Shown: piece after piece, positions 53,115-61,022 of the stretch | Position numbering within the stretch: position 1 is the stretch's first letter | Layout: each line of letters begins with the position of its first letter | NCBI GenBank assembly: GCA_026224775.1 | Contig: JAMFRP010000038.1 | Span: 186,001-250,000 of the forward strand | Reading direction: 5' to 3' | Source of the DNA: Bacteroidota bacterium | GTDB taxonomy: Bacteria > Bacteroidota > Bacteroidia > Sphingobacteriales > Sphingobacteriaceae | Length of the DNA stretch: 64,000 nucleotides | Position numbers and translations under genes: made by a program | Notes under the pieces: generated by a model | Seen by the model: only the letters and a program-made list of their open reading frames with translations | The model's database searches: none | Told to the model about the DNA's origin: nothing

Positions 53115-53138
53115 TTATATTTACTGTGATAAATATAA
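53115..53138. promoter_or_regulatory. Palindrome between porin and Crp/Fnr genes
   Basis: TTATATTTA and TAAATATAA are exact 9-bp inverted arms with the spacer CTGTGA. It may be an operator for a dimeric regulator, but the region is AT-rich. Confidence 0.35.
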
Positions 53139-53322
53139 TTCATTTAATGTTTTTAATCAATTTTTAGATTCAAAAACAATCACTTTTATGACAAAAGCAA
53201 TAAACAACTCAAAACAGGAGCCTAAAATGAAAAAATTACAATGCAAAAATCATATTACTAGATATTTATATGATAAAAATCAGTTTAATAAGTAATTAAA
53301 TTAGCTATTTATATAAACAGTC

Positions 53323-53336
53323 ATTATTTATATCAT
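53323..53336. promoter_or_regulatory. Candidate Crp/Fnr operator before the regulator gene
   Basis: ATTATTTATATCAT. Its reverse complement matches 13 of 14 bases of the palindrome at 57222-57235 upstream of nirB and cobA. The two half-sites with a four-base centre are the spacing used by Fnr-type proteins. Confidence 0.5.
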
Positions 53337-53432
53337 TTTTAAATCAATTATTTAATCACAAACAGACAAATACCTTATATTGCATCACTTATTAATTGCA
53401 AAATTTAAAAAAAAGTAAAAAATATCCCCTAT

Positions 53433-54125
53433 ATGAAAAAAAAGCTAATTACATGCGATATGAATAGCTGTTTTTTGTGCAGAAACTGCCTACCGGAATG
53501 GAAAGGGGCAATTGCTGCCAGCAAAAAGAATTTTTTCGTTAAAAAAAATGAAGTCATCTTTCAGGAAGGCGACCCAGTAAAAGGAATTTATTTTGTATTG
53601 AGCGGCAACGTTAAAGTGCATAAAAAATGGGGACAGGATAAGGAGGTGATTTTGAGATTCGCGTCAAACGGCGCCATATTTGGCCATCGGGGGTTGGATA
53701 CCAAAATTTATCCCATATCAGCCACCGCGCTTGAGGACGGGATACTTTGCTACTTTGATCTGGATTTTTTTGAAGCAAGCTTAAAGGTAAACAATGAATT
53801 TACGTACCAATTGATGATGTTTTTTGTAAAAGACTTACAGGAATCTGAAAACAAGATGCGCAACCTCGCTCACATGCCGGTTAAAGGCCGTGCAGCCCAG
53901 GCCTTAATATATTTGGAGAAGCAATTCGGGCTAAAAGAAGATGACTTTATTAACATCAGGCTATCCCGGCAGGACCTGGCATCTTTCATCGGCGCCACCT
54001 ACGAAACTGTATTCAGGGTAATAACTGAACTACTGAATGAAAACATAGTAGCCGCCCATGACAAATACATAAAAGTTATAGATAAAGAGAAACTACTATT
54101 ATTAACCGACGACAACGAAGTTTAG
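53433..54125 (+). CDS. Crp/Fnr family regulator with N-terminal cysteine cluster
   Basis: 230 residues. The N-terminus carries four cysteines, C8, C13, C16 and C19 (C-x4-C-x2-C-x2-C). The cyclic-nucleotide-binding-like domain covers about 25-150 (VIFQEGDPVKGIYFVLSGNVKVHKKW), then a dimer helix and a winged helix with LSRQDLASFIGATYETVFRVI near 175-195. The cysteines may bind an Fe-S cluster or sense redox or NO. It sits between the nitrate reduction operon (divergent) and nirBD (convergent), so it is the best candidate regulator of this block. It does not carry the exact Fnr cysteine spacing. Confidence 0.9.
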   Translation: MKKKLITCDMNSCFLCRNCLPEWKGAIAASKKNFFVKKNEVIFQEGDPVKGIYFVLSGNVKVHKKWGQDKEVILRFASNGAIFGHRGLDTKIYPISATALEDGILCYFDLDFFEASLKVNNEFTYQLMMFFVKDLQESENKMRNLAHMPVKGRAAQALIYLEKQFGLKEDDFINIRLSRQDLASFIGATYETVFRVITELLNENIVAAHDKYIKVIDKEKLLLLTDDNEV

Positions 54126-54134
54126 AAAACTACA

Positions 54135-54488
54135 TTATTCCAGTATACCAATATATACTTTACCATCCTCAACCCGCACTGGATACGTTTTTATTTGAAA
54201 ATCATCGCCACTCAAACACTCACCACTTAATAGCGAAAAGGTTTTTTTATGAAAAGGGCAAGCTACCTTAGGCTCGCAGCTATTTCCCTCGCTACCAATC
54301 ATTCCACGCGATAAAACCATTTGCTGCTTATGCGGACAAAGATTTTGCGTAGCGTACCATTCACCACGACGGGCAAAGTTATATATCGCTATCTGTTCAT
54401 TGCCATGTTTTACGCACGCCCCGCCATTGGCAGGCACGTCATCTGCATAGCAAGCCAACACCCATTCAATATCTGCCATCGTTTCCAT
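54135..54488 (-). CDS. nirD: Nitrite reductase small subunit, Rieske type
   Basis: 117 residues. It has a Rieske [2Fe-2S] site, C-P-H in NLCPHKQQMV and C-P-F-H in VACPFHKKTF. Many NirD proteins lack these residues, so this one is of the cluster-containing assimilatory kind. It is the partner of NirB, 45 bp downstream of the nirB stop, in the same operon. It converges on the Crp/Fnr gene with 9 bp between stops. Confidence 0.93.
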   Translation of the reverse strand: METMADIEWVLACYADDVPANGGACVKHGNEQIAIYNFARRGEWYATQNLCPHKQQMVLSRGMIGSEGNSCEPKVACPFHKKTFSLLSGECLSGDDFQIKTYPVRVEDGKVYIGILE

Positions 54489-54533
54489 ATGAATCTTGTT
54501 TAATTTCTGTAATTAAATAATTAAAAAAACGCT

Positions 54534-57023
54534 TTACCATTTAGCTTTGATCTGCTCACGCATCGGTTCAAATTTTATTGCCGGATCTTTCTCTTCGGGT
54601 GCATTAATAAAATGCACAAAACGTTTACGTAATTCATCATTTTCCACCACTTCCTTCCATTCACAATGATAAGTATCAACCAGCTCCTGCATTTCTTCTT
54701 CCACCTGCTCGTTTATATCCAAACTATTATTGATGATTACGTTTTTCAGATACGCGATGCCACCATCCATTTTATTTAACCAGGTTGCAGTACGGGTCAG
54801 CGGGTCAGCTGTTTTAATATAAAACATCAGGAACCTATCCAGATATTTTATGCAAGTCGCGCTATCAATATCCGTAGCCAATAGTTGCGCATGCTGCGGT
54901 TTCGATCCACCGTTACCGCATACATATAAATTCCATCCTTTTTCGGTAGCGATAATGCCAAAGTCCTTTGCTTGCGCTTCGGCGCATTCACGAACACATC
55001 CACTAACACCTCCCTTTAGCTTATGCGGCGATCTTACACCTTTATAACGCTCTTCAATTTCAATAGCAAATGAAACACTATCATGCAAACCATATCGGCA
55101 CCAGGTGCTCCCCACGCAGCTTTTAACTGTACGCAATGACTTGCCGTAAGCATGCCCACTTTCAAAACCCGCGTCAATTAATTCCTCCCAAATCGCAGGC
55201 AAATCATTTACATGGGCACCAAACATATCAATACGCTGTCCGCCCGTTATTTTGGTATAAAGACCATATCTTTTTGCAACCTGCCCAATAACAATCAGTT
55301 TATCCGGGGTAATTTCGCCACCCGGAATACGAGGCACCACCGAGTAAGTACCCCCTTTTTGAATGTTAGCCAAGTAACGATCATTACTATCTTGTATGGT
55401 ATCCTGCTTTACAATTACATCATTCCATAAGCTGGAAAGAATGCTTGCTACCGCAGGTTTACAAACCTCACAGCCGTCACCTTTACCAAAGTGATCCAAT
55501 ACCAGATCGTAATTTTTGAGCTTGTTTATTTTCACCATATCAAACAACTCCTGCCGCGAATAGTCGAAATGCTCGCAGATCACATTTTTAACGTACTGGC
55601 CATTGGCTTTCATGGTACCGGCTATCAAATCTTTAACTAACGGCACACACCCCCCGCAACCAGTTCCAGCCTTAGTACATTTTTTTATATCATCAATATC
55701 TACTGCTCCATTATTAACTGCCGAGCATATTGCCAGTTTACTTACCGCCTCGCACGAACATATTAATGCATCATCGGGCAAACTCATAATCCCTGCACCT
55801 TCAGCAGTATCACCACCTCTTGACCCCAATATCAGGTCTTCGGGATTAGGAGGAAGCAAAATTTTATTATTAACCGTTTGCAACAATATATTGTAAGCCT
55901 CTGCTTCGCCAACTAAAATGCCTCCTAATAAATATTTACCGTCATTACTAATATTAATGCGTTTGTATATACCTTTATGGCTATCCTCAAATACGATAGT
56001 ACGGCACTCAGGCTCGGTAACAAAAGCATCACCAAAGCTCGCTACATCTACACCAATCAGCTTTAGCTTGGTGCTCATATCATAACCGTAGAAAGACTTA
56101 TCACCTCCAGTTAAAAGCGTAGCTACTATGTCAGCCATCTCGTAACCGGGAGCAACCAGCCCATATATCATACTATTATAAAGTGCACATTCGCCAATCG
56201 CGAAGATACACTCGTCACTGGTCTGCATTTTTTCATTAACTATAACACCACCGCGACTGCTTGTTTGCAAACCTGCAAGTTTCGCCAGCTCATCACGAGG
56301 GCGTATCCCTGCTGATATAACCAGCATATCAACCGTTAGTGATGTATCATCATTAAATTTCAGGAACTCTATTTTATCATCGCCCGCAATCTCGGATGTG
56401 CTTTTGTTTAGGTGGATACTCAACCCAAACTCTTTTAACTTTGATTGCAGCATTGCGCTTCCGGCTGAATCTACCTGCCTTGGCATTAAACGCGGCGCAA
56501 ATTCAATAACATGTGTTTCTTTAATACCGAGATCTATTAATGCCTTCGCGGCCTCCAATCCTAACAACCCACCGCCCATTACCGCACCAACTTTTGCACT
56601 GGCAGCATAATCCCTAATTAGGTCCAGGTCTTCAATGGTGCGGTAAACAAATACACCTTTTTTTTCAACACCCTCTATATTTGGAACGAAAGGAGATGAA
56701 CCTGTTGCCATTACCAAGTAATCATATTTTATTACAGTTCCTTTTAAAGAGTGTACCGTTTTATCAATGCGGTTAATTTCCTGTATAGGATCATCCAAAT
56801 GAAGAGAAATGCCATTATCGGCATACCAGGATGAATTGGAAAGCGACAGATCATCGGCAGACTTGCCATTAAAGTATTCACTTAGATGCACCCTGTCATA
56901 AGCTATGCGGGGCTCTTCACCGAAAACAATAATGTTGAATTGAGTTGATCTGGATACCAGTTTTTCACAAAACTTATATCCAACCATTCCATTTCCAACT
57001 ACGACAATTGTTGGTTGAGACAT
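54534..57023 (-). CDS. nirB: Nitrite reductase [NAD(P)H] large subunit
   Basis: Reduces nitrite to ammonium in the cytosol. 829 residues: FAD loop VVVGNGMVGYKFCEKL, NAD loop GAVMGGGLLGLEAAKAL, two BFD-type [2Fe-2S] regions (CSCEAVSKLAICSAV with CTKAGTGCGGC, and GDGCEVCKP), then ferredoxin-like and siroheme domains with C-x5-C in SCVGSTWCRYG and C-x3-C in SGCVRECAEA, the siroheme/Fe4S4 ligands. Length and order match NirB. It transcribes away from cobA, whose product makes the siroheme it needs, and shares an intergenic region with a candidate operator. Confidence 0.96.
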   Translation of the reverse strand: MSQPTIVVVGNGMVGYKFCEKLVSRSTQFNIIVFGEEPRIAYDRVHLSEYFNGKSADDLSLSNSSWYADNGISLHLDDPIQEINRIDKTVHSLKGTVIKYDYLVMATGSSPFVPNIEGVEKKGVFVYRTIEDLDLIRDYAASAKVGAVMGGGLLGLEAAKALIDLGIKETHVIEFAPRLMPRQVDSAGSAMLQSKLKEFGLSIHLNKSTSEIAGDDKIEFLKFNDDTSLTVDMLVISAGIRPRDELAKLAGLQTSSRGGVIVNEKMQTSDECIFAIGECALYNSMIYGLVAPGYEMADIVATLLTGGDKSFYGYDMSTKLKLIGVDVASFGDAFVTEPECRTIVFEDSHKGIYKRINISNDGKYLLGGILVGEAEAYNILLQTVNNKILLPPNPEDLILGSRGGDTAEGAGIMSLPDDALICSCEAVSKLAICSAVNNGAVDIDDIKKCTKAGTGCGGCVPLVKDLIAGTMKANGQYVKNVICEHFDYSRQELFDMVKINKLKNYDLVLDHFGKGDGCEVCKPAVASILSSLWNDVIVKQDTIQDSNDRYLANIQKGGTYSVVPRIPGGEITPDKLIVIGQVAKRYGLYTKITGGQRIDMFGAHVNDLPAIWEELIDAGFESGHAYGKSLRTVKSCVGSTWCRYGLHDSVSFAIEIEERYKGVRSPHKLKGGVSGCVRECAEAQAKDFGIIATEKGWNLYVCGNGGSKPQHAQLLATDIDSATCIKYLDRFLMFYIKTADPLTRTATWLNKMDGGIAYLKNVIINNSLDINEQVEEEMQELVDTYHCEWKEVVENDELRKRFVHFINAPEEKDPAIKFEPMREQIKAKW

Positions 57024-57221
57024 ATGCAGTTATTTTAAATGTTAAAGCAATTAATCACGATAAACACATCCTTGTTGCGACCAAAATGCATTTACATAAC
57101 AATACTACTCAATTATATAATATATATCAAGTTTTAAACAGACATTTATTGCTTATTTTTACAATTTTTATGATTTTAGTAATATTTAATTTGTTTTAAC
57201 ATTAATTTTTATCAAAATTTC

Positions 57222-57235
57222 ATGATATAAATCAT
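57222..57235. promoter_or_regulatory. Candidate Crp/Fnr operator between nirB and cobA
   Basis: ATGATATAAATCAT is a perfect palindrome with 5-bp arms and a 4-bp centre, the spacing of Fnr sites. The same sequence with one change, in reverse, occurs at 53323-53336 in the promoter region of the regulator and porin. It lies about 100 bp before cobA and 200 bp from nirB. A further palindrome (TTATTTT / AAAATAA) follows at 57246-57263. Confidence 0.55.
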
Positions 57236-57333
57236 TTTATAAGACTTATTTTTGATAAAATAAACCATATATCTGATTTTATGCAAAATAGATAAAGTAT
57301 AAATGGCTTTTTTTTTAAAAATAACTAACAATA

Positions 57334-58080
57334 ATGGACAACAGTAAAATATTCCCTGAATTATTTGTTTTAGGTGCAGGTCCTGGCGATCCTGAGCTCA
57401 TTACTATGAAAGGATACCGTATTTTAAAGGAGGCTGATGTTATATTGTATGATAATTTAGCCAATAAAGAGCTTTTAAACTTTGCAAAGGATGGTTGCGA
57501 AAAGGTTTATGTAGGTAAACAGCCTTATGGCAATTATACTCCACAGGAAACCATCCACGAAATGATAAAACAATTTGCATTTACAAAAGGCAAAGTGGTA
57601 AGATTGAAAGGGGGAGATCCTTTTATTTTCGGCAGAGGATTCGAGGAGATTATTTATGCAAGGGAGCATGGAATTAAAACCCACTTTATACCGGGCATCA
57701 CCAGTATGCAGGCCTCGGGGCTTGAAGATATTCCGCTTACCCACCGTGCTATAAGCGAAGGGATATGGATGATAACCGGCACCAAAAAGGATGGCACACT
57801 TTCATCAGACCTAAAACTTGCCATGCAAAGTAATGCAACGGTTGTTATTTACATGGGGATGAAACAACTGGCGGTAATTGCCGCAACCTATATAGAACAA
57901 GGCAAAGGCACAATGCCCGCAGCAATAATTCAGAATGCCTCTTTACCTAATCAAAAGATAGCCACCGGTACTGTCGAAAGCTTGCCGGAAATGGCGGCAG
58001 CGTGCAGCTTAACTTACCCTGCTTTAATAATTATTGGCGAGGTGGTGAATTTTCATTCAAAAAACATAACAGATTTATGA
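57334..58080 (+). CDS. cobA: Uroporphyrinogen-III C-methyltransferase (SUMT)
   Basis: Methylates uroporphyrinogen III twice to make precorrin-2, the precursor of siroheme for NirB. 248 residues, the single-domain form without the CysG oxidase/ferrochelatase part. It shows the family motifs VLGAGPGDPELITMKGYRIL near 11-30, VRLKGGDPFIFGRGFEE near 91 and the IPGITSMQASGLEDIPLTHR segment. The remaining siroheme steps are not in this window. It is divergent from nirB. Its stop overlaps the start codon of the following gene by 4 bp (ATGA). Confidence 0.95.
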   Translation: MDNSKIFPELFVLGAGPGDPELITMKGYRILKEADVILYDNLANKELLNFAKDGCEKVYVGKQPYGNYTPQETIHEMIKQFAFTKGKVVRLKGGDPFIFGRGFEEIIYAREHGIKTHFIPGITSMQASGLEDIPLTHRAISEGIWMITGTKKDGTLSSDLKLAMQSNATVVIYMGMKQLAVIAATYIEQGKGTMPAAIIQNASLPNQKIATGTVESLPEMAAACSLTYPALIIIGEVVNFHSKNITDL

Positions 58081-58430
58081 AGATCCGTATTAAAGGCAAT
58101 TCATTACGTTACCGTCTCACCAAATCAGATATTGAACATTTTTCACAAGATGGCTATATTGAAGAAACAATTTATTTTGGAACTCAAAAACTAATATATG
58201 CGCTACAATGCTATCAGGAGGAGGAACTAACAGCTGATTTTAACGATCAGAAAATTGTGTTATACGTGCCTGACTATATGGCTAAGGAATGGACGACTAC
58301 AGATCGCGTGGGGTTTGAAAATAGCAATGGCGCATTATACCTATTAATTGAAAAGGATTTTAAATGCCTTGATAATGTAGCAGAAGATCAAAGCGACAAT
58401 TATCCAAATCCATTATCGAGTACGTTATGA
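58077..58430 (+). CDS. Conserved small protein after cobA (DUF7009-like)
   Basis: 117 residues from the ATG at 58077, which overlaps the cobA stop as ATGA; an upstream ORF start would be inside cobA. The protein is charged with no signal peptide (MKIRIKGNSLRYRLTKSDIEHFSQDGYIEE and TIYFGTQKLIYALQC). I associate it with DUF7009 from memory, with limited certainty. The overlap suggests translational coupling with cobA, so a role in siroheme or nitrite metabolism is plausible. Confidence 0.75.
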   Translation: MKIRIKGNSLRYRLTKSDIEHFSQDGYIEETIYFGTQKLIYALQCYQEEELTADFNDQKIVLYVPDYMAKEWTTTDRVGFENSNGALYLLIEKDFKCLDNVAEDQSDNYPNPLSSTL

Positions 58431-58761
58431 AAATAGCCTACCATTTGATTAAAAAGTAAAGGTCATACAGAGCGGGCCCTATGTTTATTTTTTAGGGGCA
58501 GGCCTTGACATCTTACTCGGTTCGCGCCGTTGGTTGCTTACATGGTGAAAATGGGATGGTGCGCTAATGGCCTTGCGGGCGATTAACACTAATGTTTTCA
58601 CTAAAAGTCATTCATTAAAACTGTATAATAATTCATTATTTTGCACCTTTATGTCGTAAGATATTGTAAATAATCTGCATCAAAAAATGGTTAGTAATTC
58701 GGTGCGTAGTACATCGACAGTCATATAAAGCATTGTAAACCAGCGGGTCAGCAATCGTGTC

Positions 58762-58780
58762 CGATTCCCCTATGGTTACT
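58762..58780 (+). other. tRNA-3'-end-like sequence, possible attachment site remnant
   Basis: CGATTCCCCTATGGTTACT shares CGATTCCCCTA with tRNA-Glu (40060-40070) and CGATTCCCCTA then GGTTAC (one base different between) with the minus strand of 40290-40306. Upstream, TTGTAAACCAGCGGGTC (58732-58748) resembles an anticodon arm and variable region, so it may be a decayed tRNA. A hairpin terminator follows, as after a real tRNA. Confidence 0.4.
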
Positions 58781-58781
58781 T

Positions 58782-58815
58782 AAGGAAACTTACATAGCTA
58801 TATGTTTCCTTTTTA
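58782..58815 (+). terminator. Intrinsic terminator after the tRNA-like remnant
   Basis: AAGGAAAC and GTTTCCTT form an 8-bp stem around 14 bases and are followed by TTTT. Confidence 0.65.
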
Positions 58816-59064
58816 AATTCAATTAATTTTTTGATTATCACATAATTAAAATCTTTATTTAAGCCCAAAAAAGGTTTAGATGTTTTAATTTACTGTTTTT
58901 TTTGACTCTTAAAAAAGTGCCCTGAGATGATTTAATCAATGTTTCAGGTGTTCGACTGCTTTAGGCCATTTGCCCATTATTCCTTGTATTTTCAGTATGT
59001 TTAAATGTCTTTGCATGCATACTTAAATAACGCTGAACCAATAGGCCTTTTTTCTCAGAAACAA

Positions 59065-59673
59065 TTAGGAGGTTGGATGCGAATTAAGCCCCAGAGTTTT
59101 GAAGGCCTCCTTCCGGTAATTTTCTGAGTGACGATCATATTCGGTTGGATTATCAATCATACTTAGAAAATAGTATGCGCCATCTGATATGACAAAAATT
59201 AACTCAGCAGTATGCGCAGGGTCATCACACTGAATTAATTTTTGATCCACGCACTCCTGGATCAGGTTCCTGAGCCACTCCCGCAATAACAAATGCATTT
59301 CCCTGAAGCGGGATTTGATCAGCGGATTTCTGAAAATAAGAGCAAAGCAATTATAAAAGACACTGTCATCGATATAACAATTCCATTTTTTTGAAAATAT
59401 GTTATTCAGCACTTCTGTGAGTCTTTCCAATGAATTAACTTCAGCGCTTTCCGGCTGATAGATTTGTTTATAACTGCTAATAATAAAGTCTATCAAACCA
59501 AGCAGCAATTCTTCCTTATTGGAAAAATAGTGGACCACGAGACTTGGGTGCATCTCTAATTCTTTTGCCACTTTTCCAAAAGAAGTATTTTCAATTCCTT
59601 CCTTGATTGCGATGTTGTAAAATGCTTCGATGATCTTCTTCTGCTGATCTTCTTTTAAACTTTTTCTACCCAT
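59065..59673 (-). CDS. TetR/AcrR family transcriptional regulator (1)
   Basis: 202 residues. The N-terminal helix-turn-helix is SFGKVAKELEMHPSLVVHYFSNKEELLLGLIDF (about 30-60); the rest is the ligand-binding domain (AELIFVISDGAYYFLSM). It is clearly paralogous to the regulator at 60167-60805: both begin MGRKSLK, have the xxHYFxxKE motif and end with an ISDGAYYFLS-type segment. The divergent small membrane protein at 59957 is a possible target. The ligand is unknown. Confidence 0.9.
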   Translation of the reverse strand: MGRKSLKEDQQKKIIEAFYNIAIKEGIENTSFGKVAKELEMHPSLVVHYFSNKEELLLGLIDFIISSYKQIYQPESAEVNSLERLTEVLNNIFSKKWNCYIDDSVFYNCFALIFRNPLIKSRFREMHLLLREWLRNLIQECVDQKLIQCDDPAHTAELIFVISDGAYYFLSMIDNPTEYDRHSENYRKEAFKTLGLNSHPTS

Positions 59674-59956
59674 AAATTGCTCAAAATTAGCTTAAAAAAA
59701 TCATTAAAGTATTGTAAATAAATTTACTGAATGTTCGGTTTATTTAATTATGCCTTTACATGTCCTTAACATCTGACGGGTTACTTTGACATAGGGGCGT
59801 TTCAGACTTTAAGAATAACCAAACACATCATTCACACGACAGGTAAATATCAGTGGAACACATTTCCATGTTATCCGGAACGAGGGTCATATTCAGCTGT
59901 ATACCCACCTAAATATCACAATTTATATTTATAATTGTTTACACTCTCTATACGTA

Positions 59957-60211
59957 ATGATATTAATTATTATTGGCTGGCTCGGCGTGGTTTTATGCAC
60001 AATGGGCTATTTGTTATTAAGCATGAAAGTTATAGCGGCGGAGCGCCGTGTATTCCAATTGTTTAATATAATAGGGGGACTTTGTTTAGTAATAACCGCT
60101 GTTTATAGTAATGATTTGCCAAATGTTGTTGCTAACCTGCTATGGATGTTTATAGGGGTATATGCTTTAGGTCGCCAAATAAGAAACAACAGAGATGTTA
60201 GAAAAGGTTGA
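59957..60211 (+). CDS. Small membrane protein (CBU_0592-like)
   Basis: 84 residues with three hydrophobic segments (about 2-22, 35-52 and 57-74) and a short charged tail. It resembles the CBU_0592 membrane protein family of small permease-like proteins, unknown in function. Two related TetR regulators flank it, one on either side, and it is convergent with the second, whose 3' end it overlaps by 45 bp. It is likely to be controlled by one of them. Confidence 0.75.
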   Translation: MILIIIGWLGVVLCTMGYLLLSMKVIAAERRVFQLFNIIGGLCLVITAVYSNDLPNVVANLLWMFIGVYALGRQIRNNRDVRKG

Positions 60212-60805
60212 CGGATCTAGTCCTAAAATTTGATAGGCTTTAACTTTATAATAATCTAGCCTTTGATCATAAACCTCTTTGTCTTTTTCCAGAGAAAGAT
60301 AGAAATAAGCACCATCGACCAGGACAAAAATTAAGTCAGAAGCAGTTTGGTGATCCGGCACATTTATCAGATTGCATGTATGACATTGTTCTATCATGGA
60401 TGCAAGTGCCAGCCGAAGTGAATCCAGGATAGTTTTATATTTTTCTCTTATTGTTTCTTCCCTAAATGCCAAAGCGTAAAAAGTATAAAATAAACCATCG
60501 TCAAATAATAAGTTCCACTTTTTGGAAAAAAGGGTTTCAATTGTATTGATCAAGTCCGAAAGCACAATTTTTTCTTTATTTTCTATTGTAAAGATCAGTA
60601 GATATCGTTCAAGAATATAATCTATCAAAGCGTAAGTAAGATCTTCTTTGGTTGTAAAATAATGAAGTATAAGGCTGGGATTAACCTCCATCACCTTTGC
60701 TATTTTCGCTATTGATGTATTTTCGTACCCTTCTTCTCTTGCTACCTCGTAAAATATTGCTACAATTTCAAGCTGTCGTACGTCTTTAAGGCTTTTTCTA
60801 CCCAT
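60167..60805 (-). CDS. TetR/AcrR family transcriptional regulator (2)
   Basis: 212 residues. The N-terminal HTH reads SIAKIAKVMEVNPSLILHYFTTKEDLTYALIDY and the C-terminal half ASDLIFVLVDGAYFYLSLEKDKEVYDQR. It is a paralogue of the regulator at 59065-59673 with the same N-terminal MGRKSLK. The coding end overlaps the convergent small membrane protein gene by 45 bp. It also lies divergent from no gene, as the 60806-61022 gap leads to the phospholipase gene on the same strand. Confidence 0.9.
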   Translation of the reverse strand: MGRKSLKDVRQLEIVAIFYEVAREEGYENTSIAKIAKVMEVNPSLILHYFTTKEDLTYALIDYILERYLLIFTIENKEKIVLSDLINTIETLFSKKWNLLFDDGLFYTFYALAFREETIREKYKTILDSLRLALASMIEQCHTCNLINVPDHQTASDLIFVLVDGAYFYLSLEKDKEVYDQRLDYYKVKAYQILGLDPSTFSNISVVSYLAT

Positions 60806-61022
60806 GTTGATGATTGTGATGAGCTAACTGCTCAAAAAGATTTTAGATTAATAATAATATATTGATTGTCAATCAATTAGGCGAAATGCAATTCTTTAAT
60901 AAAAATGAGGTTGTATCATAAGTCAAAATTGACTTATGATCGTCAAATAAATTTAGTTCTTGACATGGTTTAATTGATGAGGTCGCACTCGGTACCACCT
61001 CATCTTTCTTATAAGTGTGTAA

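Larger units (their letters stand above)
58431..59064. other. Gap with tRNA-like remnant, likely island edge
   Basis: 634 bp without a convincing gene. Apart from the tRNA 3'-end-like stretch and hairpin described separately, I see only AT-rich DNA and no strong motif. Confidence 0.5.

Noticed and set aside
58690..58790. A functional second tRNA at 58.7 kb
   Set aside because: The anticodon arm and 3' end look tRNA-like, but I cannot pair an acceptor stem or a normal T stem, so it is at best a remnant.
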